A stretch of 32,608 nt of DNA from positions 1 to 32,608 of the forward strand of contig JAFAGX010000092.1 of assembly GCA_019237515.1 (NCBI GenBank), written 5' to 3'. Shown in pieces: positions 23,156 to 31,682 of this stretch. The stretch is from Acidobacteriaceae bacterium (GTDB lineage Bacteria > Acidobacteriota > Terriglobia > Terriglobales > SbA1). Position numbers and translations under genes: made by a program. Under the pieces are notes generated by a model. The model was given only the letters and a program-made list of their open reading frames with translations, made no database searches and was not told where the DNA came from. Each line of letters starts with the position of its first letter. Position 1 is the stretch's first letter.

Positions 23156-24304
23156 TTAGTCGGGCAGTTCCTCGATGGAGAGAGGTTCCACGATCCGGCG
23201 ACCTTCGGCGGCGTGGCGGAATTGGCTGGATGCCTGGTACGCCTTTAAGCGGGCGCGCATGATGCTGCCTAAAGGACGGTGCGCGGCCAGGCCATGCCAG
23301 GGATTGAAGCTGAGCTGCTCATCGACCCAGACCCGGCGAGCATCCGAGTATACATTTTGCGGTTGCCCCGTAACCCGGGCAACCGTGAGAGCAGGGCTGA
23401 GGTGCTCGTCCCATTCGACAGAGGCGTCCTCGACAGGCATCTTCCGGAGATCGGTACAAAGCTGAACACGTAGTTCCCAAATTGCGCTTTCCTTTTGAAA
23501 GAAGGCAACGATGCTGTCCTTCAAGGTGTTCCATCTGTGCGGGTGATCGACGTGTTTGCCTCGCAGGGCAGTGAGATTATCGGAAACAGGAACCAGTTGC
23601 ATCTTGCCAAAATAGTCGCCGAATCGCAGCGGCACCGCAGTGTAATACGTCTCCCCGAGTGGATGGGTTTGGGGGTGGCCAATGCCCTTGAGAAATGCGG
23701 ATTTGCGCCCAACCAGTTCGAGGGTTTCTTCTGCTGCCTGCGCCACTGAACTCACCGCCTGCTTCAATTCATCAGGATCGTCCAGATGTTTTGCGCGGAA
23801 CTGAATCGCTTTGAGGAACGCGTCAGCGTTCGCGGCGAATGTGCTTCCATTGTTAAAAATGAAATCCTGGGTTAGTTGGCCTCGATGGTTCGGAAGCATC
23901 TCTCCCTCGACACCGATGATCTTGAGAGCCAGACCGCGTGGAGTGGAGGTATGGTCGGAGAGAATGTCGCCGGGTTCGCTCGAGAAGCGCATGAGAGCGC
24001 TGTAGCTCGCGGGTTTCGCGAACAGGCCCTGGCTTAGTTCCTCTCGGAGAGCCGGCAGAACTGTAACTTCCACCTTTACTAGACCGTTACTCTTCGCGTG
24101 AACGGCCCGCACCGTATGACGCTGCCGCTCTCCCACTTTTTTGGCGATCTCCAGCAATGTCGCAACGATCTCGTCAGAGGTCGCTGCCTCGCCGTCGGGT
24201 ACCGTTTCCACCCCTTCGGAGTAGCGGACAAAAATCTCTTGTGTCTTCGGTTGCATCTTCACCGTCTCGCCTCGCAATGTCTCGGTGTCCAGGTTCATAT
24301 CCAT
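23156..24304 (-). CDS. Catalase-family (catalase-like heme) protein
   Basis: The 382-residue soluble protein has a catalase-like core: the distal histidine in RAVHAKSNG (near residue 69), then QDFIFNNGSTF (near 145) in the place of the catalase distal-asparagine region. Near the end, RVWVDEQLSFNPWHG appears where catalases have the proximal tyrosine motif, but a standard R-x3-Y is not evident. The length is well below that of typical catalases (480 or more), which suits the small y4iL-like subgroup, whose members may act on organic peroxides or lipids instead of H2O2. The ATG at 24304 is chosen; ATG 24298 and TTG 24355 are alternatives. It converges with ctaB, with 31 bp between the stops. 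Confidence 0.75.
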   Translation of the reverse strand: MDMNLDTETLRGETVKMQPKTQEIFVRYSEGVETVPDGEAATSDEIVATLLEIAKKVGERQRHTVRAVHAKSNGLVKVEVTVLPALREELSQGLFAKPASYSALMRFSSEPGDILSDHTSTPRGLALKIIGVEGEMLPNHRGQLTQDFIFNNGSTFAANADAFLKAIQFRAKHLDDPDELKQAVSSVAQAAEETLELVGRKSAFLKGIGHPQTHPLGETYYTAVPLRFGDYFGKMQLVPVSDNLTALRGKHVDHPHRWNTLKDSIVAFFQKESAIWELRVQLCTDLRKMPVEDASVEWDEHLSPALTVARVTGQPQNVYSDARRVWVDEQLSFNPWHGLAAHRPLGSIMRARLKAYQASSQFRHAAEGRRIVEPLSIEELPD

Positions 24305-24710
24305 ACAGGCTCTGGAAGGTTCTTCTGCCCACCTGAAAAGCAAAACAAATACCAACTTCGGTGCGGTGAAGGGCCCCGAAACGACGAATTTTCCGCGACG
24401 GACAGCTCCAGAATGGACAGGTTTCTGGCACTTTGTGTCAAAAGCTGTACACCCTTACTCGCGTGCGGCTATGCAATCTGGAGTCTTCTCCGAGCGGCCG
24501 ATTGAGAATCGACCTACAGCAAGGCGATTGCCACGATGAGCTTTTTTATTCTTTTCTTAGTCAGGAGGGACACCTGTCGAAGGCAATCGTCGTTGCTGTC
24601 GGGATGGTGAGTTCGGGACAGAGAAGTGACGAGAATCGGCGCGAACGATATAGCTCTGCAGGACGCTTATAAAACCGAGATCAAGCTGGCAGGGTGAACT
24701 GGGATACCTA
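24305..24710. other. 406-bp intergenic region upstream of the catalase-like gene
   Basis: I see no gene here. It contains a possible sigma-70 promoter for the catalase-like gene (separate entry) and a distant 8-bp inverted repeat, CGATTGCC (24525-24532) with GGCAATCG (24582-24589). Between these is a T-rich tract (24541-24556) that could help end transcription from the phosphatase gene. Confidence 0.4.
24412..24441 (-). promoter_or_regulatory. Candidate sigma-70 promoter of the catalase-like gene
   Basis: On the minus strand a consensus -35 TTGACA (24436-24441) is followed after 18 nt by TCCATT (24412-24417), a weak -10 matching three of six bases. It lies about 108 bp before the ATG at 24304. 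The -35 is convincing; the -10 is not. Confidence 0.25.
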
Positions 24711-25322
24711 TTACTCATGCCCCTTGCAAGGCGGTAGGGCCGGTGCTACGGCAAGGTTCTTGAAGACTCGTTCGCTTTGCAATAAAGACGGGAGTGCCTT
24801 CACGTACCGAGCAAGCTGCGGATGCCAAAAGCTGTCGAAGTGGAAGCGATGCATTTCCGAGATGGCGTCGGGGACTTTCTCGTGTTCGATCGCGATGCGG
24901 TAGGCAGCGACCATTACTCCCGTGCGATCTGCGCCGTGGAGGCAGTGAACAAATATCTTCGTGTCTGGATGGGCGCGAACGACTTCCAGAAATTCAGCGA
25001 CCTGGGTGTTTGAGGGATCGTCGTGCGCGCTCCAGGGCATGCCGATGTAGTGCATTCCGAGGGCCTCAACCTCACGTTTTTCGAGTGCCGTTTCCGCGGG
25101 CTCCTGGCGGAAATTGATTATCAGCCCCACGCCCATGTTCCGCAACCTGGCAAAGCCGTCTGCACTCGGCTGGGCGCCGCGGAAGAGGTTTTCTGTAACC
25201 TGGCCGAAATTCGGGAGACCTGGCCCGGACGTCGTCTCAGTCCTCGCGGACTCGGCCTGGGCAGCAACGAAGGAAATGGCAAGGAAACAGGGAAGTAAAA
25301 TTCGAAAACTTGTTCTGATCAC
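24711..25322 (-). CDS. Exported protein tyrosine/dual-specificity phosphatase
   Basis: The protein of about 203 residues has an N-terminal hydrophobic signal sequence (roughly the first 22 residues, ending AAQA-ES) and a cysteine-phosphatase domain. The P-loop is HCLHGADRTG (catalytic Cys near residue 127; HCx5R). The likely general acid is Asp in WSAHDDPS, about 27 residues before it. FRGAQPSADG near 48 is typical of the atypical dual-specificity/DUF442-like group. No ATG precedes the signal sequence. GTG 25322 or TTG 25328 are the candidates, neither with a good ribosome-binding site. Export would place it in the periplasm, so the substrate may be a phosphorylated sugar, lipid or protein outside the cytoplasm. 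It is divergent from the DUF3300 gene. Confidence 0.82.
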   Translation of the reverse strand: MIRTSFRILLPCFLAISFVAAQAESARTETTSGPGLPNFGQVTENLFRGAQPSADGFARLRNMGVGLIINFRQEPAETALEKREVEALGMHYIGMPWSAHDDPSNTQVAEFLEVVRAHPDTKIFVHCLHGADRTGVMVAAYRIAIEHEKVPDAISEMHRFHFDSFWHPQLARYVKALPSLLQSERVFKNLAVAPALPPCKGHE

Positions 25323-25377
25323 GTTCAATTAGATGATCCGGATCGAAATCCGTCGCAGATGCCTGCCAGCCGACAGA

Positions 25378-26745
25378 ATGATGCTTTTCATACTTTTGTA
25401 CCGTGAACCCTTCTTAAGCTTCTCGGACTCAGAATGGCAGGATCTTTGGAGGTGGCTTATTTCTAACCGGCTTGTTTCTCACCTTCGGCGATTTGGAACC
25501 GTCGTTGCCATTGTCGTGGCTGCTTACTTGATCCTCGTTGGAAGGGGGGGCTTAGCCGCGCAGAACGCGGAGGATCAGGGCCAGGCTTCAGACTCGTCGA
25601 CCGGGTCGCCACCGGACGACTCCGGATCAGCCGCGGCACCGTATGCGAAGCTCTCGGGCGAGCAACTGGATCGCCTCGTGGCCCCCATTGCGCTTTATCC
25701 AGATGCCTTGATAGCGCAGGTATTATCCGCCTCGACTTTTCCCGCCCAGATTACCGAAGCCGAGGATTTTCTGAATTCACACCGCTGGTTGAATTCGACC
25801 GAACTCGGAGGCCAGGTCGACCTGCAGCCTTGGGACCCGAGCGTGAAGGCATTAGTTCAATTTCCATCGGTACTGGCCAACCTGAGCAAAAATCTGGGAT
25901 GGACCTCGGAACTCGGCGACGCCTACTACAACCAGCAGGGAGATGTCATGAATGCCGTGCAGGAGATGCGTAAGAGGGCGAAAAAAGCGGGCCATCTCGC
26001 ATCGACCGCGCAACTGAATGTAGAAGATCAAGACAATCAGATTGATATTGAGCCGGTTGATCCCGAGGTTGTCTACGTTCCGGCTTACGATCCGTGGCTG
26101 GTGTACGGCTACGCGATTGCGCCCTGGCCATATTGGGTGGAAATCCCGGATCTGTGGTGGGCCGGTTCCGGAATCTACTTTGGTGTTGGTTTTCCGGTCG
26201 CTCCATTTTATGGATTCGGTTGGGGATGGCACTGGTGGGGAGTGGACTGGCATCACCACGGAATTTTTTTCCATCGCGCCCCGTACTATGCACGCGGGCC
26301 AGCATTCTTTGACCGTGGGGCCTACTACGGCGGCCGCCGCGATGACGGAGGACACGATGGCCGACACGGCCGTGGACACGACGCCGGAGGACGCGATGGC
26401 CGACACGACGGCGGACACGACGCCGGAGGAGGCGATCCCCGACACGACGGGGGACACGACGTCGGCCGAGGCACCGATAGAGGAGGCGACTTCTCGCACA
26501 TGGGTGGAAACCCGGGCCGAACGGGCGATCGCGGGGGTTATCGAGGGTTTTCACCTCCTCGAGAAGGATCGGGAGTTCGCTCGGGGGCATTCAGTGGAAT
26601 CAATCATGGTGGCGTGACGCGGGGATTCTCCGCCCGCGGTCAAAGCAGCTTCGGTGGCTTCCACGGCGGAGGGTTTCGGGGAGGCGGCTTCCACGGTGGA
26701 GACGGTGGAGGTGGCTTCCACGGTGGCGGGGGAGGGCGACGTTAG
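25378..26745 (+). CDS. DUF3300 envelope protein with a Gly/His/Asp-rich tail
   Basis: The 455-residue protein has a hydrophobic export or anchor segment preceded by about 40 residues (TVVAIVVAAYLILVG), then a Pro/Ser/Asp linker. The DUF3300 domain follows (about 85-250; SGEQLDRLVAPIALYPDALIAQVLSAS, split here between the words of the motif LDRLVAPIALYPD and LIAQVLSAS; later VYVPAYDPWLVYG). A Trp/His/Tyr-rich stretch and a long low-complexity tail contain three 13-residue repeats and Gly-rich FHGGG blocks. The function of DUF3300 is unknown. Starts at 25333, 25378 or 25381 are possible. The first would lie only 10 bp from the divergent phosphatase start, so 25378 is preferred without firm evidence. 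The DUF2950 gene follows 48 bp downstream. Confidence 0.78.
   Translation: MMLFILLYREPFLSFSDSEWQDLWRWLISNRLVSHLRRFGTVVAIVVAAYLILVGRGGLAAQNAEDQGQASDSSTGSPPDDSGSAAAPYAKLSGEQLDRLVAPIALYPDALIAQVLSASTFPAQITEAEDFLNSHRWLNSTELGGQVDLQPWDPSVKALVQFPSVLANLSKNLGWTSELGDAYYNQQGDVMNAVQEMRKRAKKAGHLASTAQLNVEDQDNQIDIEPVDPEVVYVPAYDPWLVYGYAIAPWPYWVEIPDLWWAGSGIYFGVGFPVAPFYGFGWGWHWWGVDWHHHGIFFHRAPYYARGPAFFDRGAYYGGRRDDGGHDGRHGRGHDAGGRDGRHDGGHDAGGGDPRHDGGHDVGRGTDRGGDFSHMGGNPGRTGDRGGYRGFSPPREGSGVRSGAFSGINHGGVTRGFSARGQSSFGGFHGGGFRGGGFHGGDGGGGFHGGGGGRR
26350..26466 (+). repeat. Three tandem 39-bp coding repeats in the DUF3300 gene
   Basis: Copies lie at 26350-26388, 26389-26427 and 26428-26466. They encode GHDGRHGRGHDAG, GRDGRHDGGHDAG and GGDPRHDGGHDVG. 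Each copy contributes His and Asp residues at fixed spacing, which suggests metal binding or a flexible charged spacer. The composition keeps other frames open here, which explains the spurious overlapping reading frames. Confidence 0.9.
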
Positions 26746-26793
26746 TTTCGCATCAGCCGGTCCAAGCTCACATTTTAGAGGGAGAGAGTTCGT

Positions 26794-27711
26794 ATGTTTC
26801 GTGCCCATAGAATCATGATCCAGAAAATGATGGCAATGCTGCCCCTCGTCTTGCTCGCGTGCACTTTGGCGTGTATGCCTCCCCAGGCCAAGCATGCCGC
26901 CGTATCGACACCCGCCGCGCCATCGATCCAGCAGCCGAAGGCGCCAAGGTTCTCCACTCCCGCGGATGCAGCCGCGGCGCTCTATGACGCCAGTCGTAGC
27001 AGCGACCAGAGCAACCTGGTCATGGTTCTCGGGCCTGGTGCCGCTGAGATCGTCGCTTGGAGTCCGGACACGAACGAGCGCCAGCAAGAGCAATCCCAAT
27101 TCGTCCAGAAATACGAGCAGATGCACCGCCTCGTCACCGAACCCGACGACACGGTCGCCCTCTATGTAGGAGCGGAAAACTGGCCCCTGCCCATTCCCCT
27201 GGTACACGACGATGGAGGCTGGTATTTCGATACGGATCTCGGCGGGCAGGAGATCCGCTACCGCCGAGTTGGCAATAACGAAATGGAGGCGCTTGGAGTA
27301 TGCCACACGCTGGTGGACGCCGAGTGGGACTATCAGGGCACCGAACATCGGTTTACGGCGAAGTTTGTCAGCGACGGCGACTCCCGCGATGGGCTGTATT
27401 GGAGTAACCCTAATAATAATGATGCAACCAAAAGTCCGATCGGGCCCTACTTGGCGCTGGCCGGGGTGAGTTCAGTGGGATCTCCCCGCTCCCAGCCATT
27501 TCATGGCTACTACTACCGCATCTTGTTGCGCAGCTCAGATGGGTTCGTGATCCTGGCTTTTCCGGCTGAGTATCGTTCGTCGGGCGTGATGACGTTTCTG
27601 GTAAAGGCCGATGGCACCGCCTACGAAAAGGATTTCGGAAACCAGGCAGATGCAGCATCAACCGACATCGCTTCCACCCAGCCTGACAACTCCTGGACGA
27701 TGATGGAGTAG
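26794..27711 (+). CDS. DUF2950 lipoprotein
   Basis: The 305-residue protein has a short signal peptide with a lipobox (LACTLAC; Cys23 or Cys27). A DUF2950 domain follows (GGWYFDTDLGGQEIRYRRVG near 145; DGLYWSN near 210; SPIGPYLALAG; PFHGYYYRIL near 240; FPAEYRSSGVMTFLV near 265). The ATG at 26794 follows GAGGGAGAGAG. DUF2950 genes are often next to DUF3300 genes, as here. The function is unknown, but the product should face the periplasm. The protease gene follows 17 bp later. Confidence 0.88.
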   Translation: MFRAHRIMIQKMMAMLPLVLLACTLACMPPQAKHAAVSTPAAPSIQQPKAPRFSTPADAAAALYDASRSSDQSNLVMVLGPGAAEIVAWSPDTNERQQEQSQFVQKYEQMHRLVTEPDDTVALYVGAENWPLPIPLVHDDGGWYFDTDLGGQEIRYRRVGNNEMEALGVCHTLVDAEWDYQGTEHRFTAKFVSDGDSRDGLYWSNPNNNDATKSPIGPYLALAGVSSVGSPRSQPFHGYYYRILLRSSDGFVILAFPAEYRSSGVMTFLVKADGTAYEKDFGNQADAASTDIASTQPDNSWTMME

Positions 27712-27728
27712 CGCGGGAGGTAAAAGCG

Positions 27729-28883
27729 ATGAAATCACAAATCAAGCTCGGCACAATATTCGGAGTCGAACTCGGGCTGCACTACAGCTGGGGGGTCATC
27801 GCGCTACTCATTACATTTTCTTTGGTCGCTCAATTTCATGCGGTCAACCGGAATTGGAGCGAAGCGCTGGTTTGGACCACAGCGATTATTACCGGTTTGC
27901 TCTTTTTTGCCTGCCTGTACGCCCACGAACTGTCTCACGCTCTGGTCGCAAAAGCGCGCGGGCTACCCATTCACAAAATCACCCTTTTCCTCCTCGGGGG
28001 TGTTGCGCAGATCGAGAAGGAAGCCTCCGACCCCAAAACAGAATTCTGGATGGCCATTGTCGGACCTTTCACCAGCGGGCTGCTTGGCCTGGTGCTGCTC
28101 GCATGCGCCCGGCTGGCTGGCTGGATTCCGCGGGTCCCGCCGGATACTCCCGGAACGGCTCTGCTCGTCTGGCTTGGCTATATCAACCTCGCGCTGGCCG
28201 CTTTCAATATGATTCCGGGCTTTCCTCTCGATGGGGGACGAGTGCTGCACGCCGTCTTGTGGTGGGCGATGGATGACGCGGAACGTTCCACTCGCGCCTC
28301 GGCAGTGGTTGGGCAATTCATCGCCGTTCTGTTCATCGCTTTTGGCATTCTCCGTTTTTTCCAGGGCGCCGGTCTGGGAGGACTGTGGATCGCCTTCATC
28401 GGCTGGTTTCTTCTGCAAGCCGCCGGGGCCACCTATCTTCAGTCACGCGCGGGCGGTCTTCTCCGCGGATTGCAGGTCAAAGACGTAATGTCCACGGACT
28501 GCCCGAAGGTCGACCGCGCGATGTCCATCCAGGAATTTGTTGACGAACAGTTGCTGCGCACCGGTCGGCGCTGCTTTCTTGTCATGGAGGACGATCGACT
28601 GGTCGGTTTGATCACAGCGAACGAGGTGCGAACCGTGCCTGCCGATCGCTGGCCATACACGACCGTGCGCGAAGTGACGCGCCCGTTGCACAAGATTCGC
28701 GTTGTTTCCGCCGATACGCCCGCGGTCGAGGCGCTCGAAGTGATGGGAACGGAAGACGTCAATCAATTGCCCGTCGTCTCGAATGGGCGTGTGGAAGGCA
28801 TCGTGACACGGGCGACTCTGCTCGGAGTGCTGCGGTCGCGCGCGACCTTGAACTTGCCAAGGAGTCTGCCGCGTGCCGCCTGA
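27729..28883 (+). CDS. Site-2-type (M50) intramembrane metalloprotease with CBS domains
   Basis: The 384-residue inner-membrane protein has the zinc motif HELSH (H66, E67, H70) and the third ligand D168 in NMIPGFPLDGG. The order of helices is that of M50B rhomboid-independent site-2 proteases of the SpoIVFB/Rv2625-like group. Two CBS domains (about 250-305 and 312-370; VKDVMSTDCP, then LPVVSNGRVEGIVTRATLL) form the cytoplasmic tail and probably sense nucleotides. The ATG at 27729 follows GGGAGGT. It starts 17 bp after the DUF2950 gene and ends 13 bp before glgB. A likely target is a membrane-bound transcription factor or small membrane protein; none is evident nearby. Confidence 0.92.
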   Translation: MKSQIKLGTIFGVELGLHYSWGVIALLITFSLVAQFHAVNRNWSEALVWTTAIITGLLFFACLYAHELSHALVAKARGLPIHKITLFLLGGVAQIEKEASDPKTEFWMAIVGPFTSGLLGLVLLACARLAGWIPRVPPDTPGTALLVWLGYINLALAAFNMIPGFPLDGGRVLHAVLWWAMDDAERSTRASAVVGQFIAVLFIAFGILRFFQGAGLGGLWIAFIGWFLLQAAGATYLQSRAGGLLRGLQVKDVMSTDCPKVDRAMSIQEFVDEQLLRTGRRCFLVMEDDRLVGLITANEVRTVPADRWPYTTVREVTRPLHKIRVVSADTPAVEALEVMGTEDVNQLPVVSNGRVEGIVTRATLLGVLRSRATLNLPRSLPRAA

Positions 28884-28896
28884 TGGAGAAACTGCA

Positions 28897-30822
28897 ATGG
28901 CGGTGTCCGCCCCTGCGAACGATCCATTAAACCTCAGCTTGCTCACAAACCAGGACCTTTATCTCTTCAACGAAGGCCGCCACTTTCGCGCTTACGACAA
29001 ATTGGGCGCTCATCTGGCTCGGTCCGATGAGAGATCTGGCGCGTCGTTCCGGGTTTGGGCTCCGAATGCGCGAGAGATTAGCGTCATCGGCAGCTTCAAC
29101 GACTGGGAAGAGCACAAGCATAGGTTAAGCCCTTCGGGCACTTCGGGCATCTGGGAGGGATTTATCCCAGACGCAAAAAAAGGAGACTTGTACAAATTTC
29201 GCGTGCGCTCCCAGTACCAGGGATATGTGGTGGACAAGGCCGACCCGTTCGGCGTTCGACAGGAGACGCCGCCGAACACCGCGTCCGTGATCTGGGACCT
29301 CGACTACCAATGGTCCGACACAGATTGGATGAAAACGCGGAAGACTCGCCATTCTTTGTCGGCGCCGATCTCGATCTATGAAGTTCATCTGGGATCGTGG
29401 CAACGTGTACCCGAAGAGAACAACCGCTCGCTGAGCTACCGGGAATTAGCTCCACGCCTGGCCGAATACGCCCGCCGCATGGGTTTCACGCACGTGGAAC
29501 TGCTTCCGGTCATGGAGCATCCCTTTTACGGCTCCTGGGGATATGAAACCACCGGCTACTTTGCACCCACTGCACGGTACGGCATTCCGCAGGATTTTAT
29601 GTACCTCGTCGATTGCCTGCATCAGCACGGGATCGGCGTCATCCTCGACTGGGTGCCCTCGCACTTCCCATCGGACGCCCACGGCCTCGCGTATTTCGAT
29701 GGTACGCACTTGTTCGAACACGCCGACCCGCGCAAGGGTTTTCATCCCGACTGGAACACCTACATCTTCAACTACGGACGGAACGAGGTTCGCAGCTTCC
29801 TCGTCTCAAGCGCCATGTTCTGGTTGGACAAATATCACATTGACGGGCTCCGGCTGGATGCGGTCGCCTCCATGCTCTACCTCGACTATTCGCGCCAGCC
29901 CGGCGAATGGATTCCGAACCAATACGGAGGCCGCGAGAACCTGGAGGCGATCGATTTCCTGCGCCAACTCAATCAGGAGGTCTACGCGCAATACCCTGAC
30001 ATTCAGACCTTTGCCGAGGAATCAACGGCGTGGCCGATGGTCTCACGGCCGCTGTATGTGGGCGGACTGGGATTCGGGCTGAAGTGGGACATGGGATGGA
30101 TGCACGACACCCTGGAGTATTTTCGGCTCGATCCCATTTATCGCAGATATCACCACGACAGACTTACCTTTCGTTCTCTCTACGGATTTACCGAGAACTT
30201 CGTGCTGCCGCTTTCGCACGACGAGGTGGTGCACGGCAAGGGCTCACTGCTTGCGAAAATGCCCGGTGATGAATGGCAGAGGTTTGCCAATCTGCGCCTG
30301 CTTTATGCCTACATGTTTGCCCAGGCCGGAAAAAAGTTGCTGTTCATGGGTGGAGAGTTCGGCCAAGTTCGCGAGTGGGACCATGAGAGCAGTCTGGACT
30401 GGGACGTTTCGCAATATCCGATGCACAGCGGTCTGAAACGCTGGGTCGAAGACCTGAACCGGATTTATCGCGAATCTCCCGCTTTACACCAGCTCGATAC
30501 CGACCCGGCGGGCTTTGAGTGGATCGATTCGAACGACAATGAGTGCTGCGCCATCTCCTTTCTCCGCAAGGCAAAATTCCCGGCGGAAATAATCGCGGTG
30601 GTGTTGAACTTTACGCCTGTGCCGCGACTGGGATATCGCGTCGGGGTTCCATCGCGAGGATTCTGGCGAGAGCTAGTCAATAGCGATGCGCGCGAATACG
30701 GGGGCAGCGGAATGGGAAATCTCGGTGGTGTCCAGGCCACCGAGCGGCCGGTTCATGGACGCCCGTACTCGCTCGAATTGACCTTGCCACCTCTCGGTGC
30801 GCTGTTCTTGAAAGCAGAGTAA
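28897..30822 (+). CDS. glgB: 1,4-alpha-glucan (glycogen) branching enzyme
   Basis: The 641-residue cytoplasmic GH13 enzyme makes alpha-1,6 branches in glycogen. An N-terminal CBM48 domain (about 35-120; GASFRVWAPNAREISVIGSF) precedes the catalytic barrel. The nucleophile is D321 (GLRLDAVASML), the acid/base is E374 (FAEEST) and the transition-state residue is D442 (LSHDEVVHGK). The distances between these three match E. coli GlgB exactly, but the protein is about 84 residues shorter at the front, so the extra N1 module is missing. I use the ATG at 28897 behind GGAG; GTG 28873 is the alternative and overlaps the protease gene. Confidence 0.96.
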   Translation: MAVSAPANDPLNLSLLTNQDLYLFNEGRHFRAYDKLGAHLARSDERSGASFRVWAPNAREISVIGSFNDWEEHKHRLSPSGTSGIWEGFIPDAKKGDLYKFRVRSQYQGYVVDKADPFGVRQETPPNTASVIWDLDYQWSDTDWMKTRKTRHSLSAPISIYEVHLGSWQRVPEENNRSLSYRELAPRLAEYARRMGFTHVELLPVMEHPFYGSWGYETTGYFAPTARYGIPQDFMYLVDCLHQHGIGVILDWVPSHFPSDAHGLAYFDGTHLFEHADPRKGFHPDWNTYIFNYGRNEVRSFLVSSAMFWLDKYHIDGLRLDAVASMLYLDYSRQPGEWIPNQYGGRENLEAIDFLRQLNQEVYAQYPDIQTFAEESTAWPMVSRPLYVGGLGFGLKWDMGWMHDTLEYFRLDPIYRRYHHDRLTFRSLYGFTENFVLPLSHDEVVHGKGSLLAKMPGDEWQRFANLRLLYAYMFAQAGKKLLFMGGEFGQVREWDHESSLDWDVSQYPMHSGLKRWVEDLNRIYRESPALHQLDTDPAGFEWIDSNDNECCAISFLRKAKFPAEIIAVVLNFTPVPRLGYRVGVPSRGFWRELVNSDAREYGGSGMGNLGGVQATERPVHGRPYSLELTLPPLGALFLKAE

Positions 30823-31002
30823 AGTGTCCACGCACTCCGCTCGCTGATACAAAGGTGTCGTAGATACCATCGGTCAATTGTTTCTCTTCCCCGCTTCTGG
30901 TGTTATCGCTTACATCACATCCTTTCAACCGGAAACGCGAGCCCTTCTCAGGAAAAGAAATTTTATGGCAACCATCTCGCTCGCAATCACCAAGAAGGCG
31001 TT

Positions 31003-31647
31003 ATGAGACTAGTCGTTGGAATCTCCGGGTCTACGGGCGCAATCTACGGAATCCGTCTGCTCGAGATGTTGAAGGTGGAGGGCGTCGAAACAGACCTCAT
31101 CATCAGCGAGTGGGCTCGCGTGACGATCCAGCACGAAACATCCTATTCCGTTTCGCAAGTGGAAGCCCTTGCAACCCAGGTTTACTCCAACAACAATCTT
31201 GCGGCCGCCATCTCAAGTGGATCATTTCGAACCGATGGAATGGTCATTGCCCCGTGCAGCATGAAGACTCTGGCTGCCATCCGGGCCGGCTTTGCTGCGG
31301 ATCTGCTCACCAGAGCGGCAGATGTGATCCTCAAGGAGCGGCGCAAGCTGGTAATGCTCCCTCGCGAGGCGCCTCTTAATGAAATACATCTCGAAAACAT
31401 GCTAGCGCTCAGCCGTATGGGTGCCGTGATGATCCCACCGGTGACCGCTTTCTATAACCAACCGAAAACCCTCGCGGAAGTGATCGACCACCTTCTATAT
31501 CGCGTGTTGGATCAGTTCGGCATCGAGTCCCCGTCCGCCATCCGGTGGAATGGCTTAGGGACAGAGCGGCAACACGCTTCGCGCAGACGCACGCCACTCG
31601 AAGTCCGAAGTTATGAAGCGGACCAAAGTACACAGCCAATTTTATAG
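31003..31647 (+). CDS. ubiX: Flavin prenyltransferase UbiX
   Basis: The 214-residue cytoplasmic enzyme attaches a dimethylallyl group to FMN to make prenylated FMN, the cofactor of UbiD decarboxylases. Visible motifs are GISGSTGAIYGIRLL (6-20), the central PCSMKTLAAI (near 84) and LPREAPLNEIHLENML (near 124). The C-terminal 25 residues are Arg- and Gln-rich and go beyond the usual fold. The ATG at 31003 follows GAAGG. A 13-codon open frame upstream (30965-31006) ends by overlapping this ATG. The ubiD-type gene follows after 35 bp, fitting a cofactor-enzyme pair. Confidence 0.95.
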   Translation: MRLVVGISGSTGAIYGIRLLEMLKVEGVETDLIISEWARVTIQHETSYSVSQVEALATQVYSNNNLAAAISSGSFRTDGMVIAPCSMKTLAAIRAGFAADLLTRAADVILKERRKLVMLPREAPLNEIHLENMLALSRMGAVMIPPVTAFYNQPKTLAEVIDHLLYRVLDQFGIESPSAIRWNGLGTERQHASRRRTPLEVRSYEADQSTQPIL

Positions 31648-31682
31648 AGAGGGTGCAAGGTATCACGAAACAGGAGTAGAGG

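Noticed and set aside
24525..24589. CGATTGCC/GGCAATCG inverted repeat
   Set aside because: The arms are 8 bp with a loop of 49 nt; this can occur by chance and is not near a start codon.
26042..26617. 191-codon plus-strand frame and a minus-strand frame over the same area
   Set aside because: Both are kept open by the 39-bp repeats in the DUF3300 gene. They repeat Thr/Asp or Val/Ser patterns and have no start signals.
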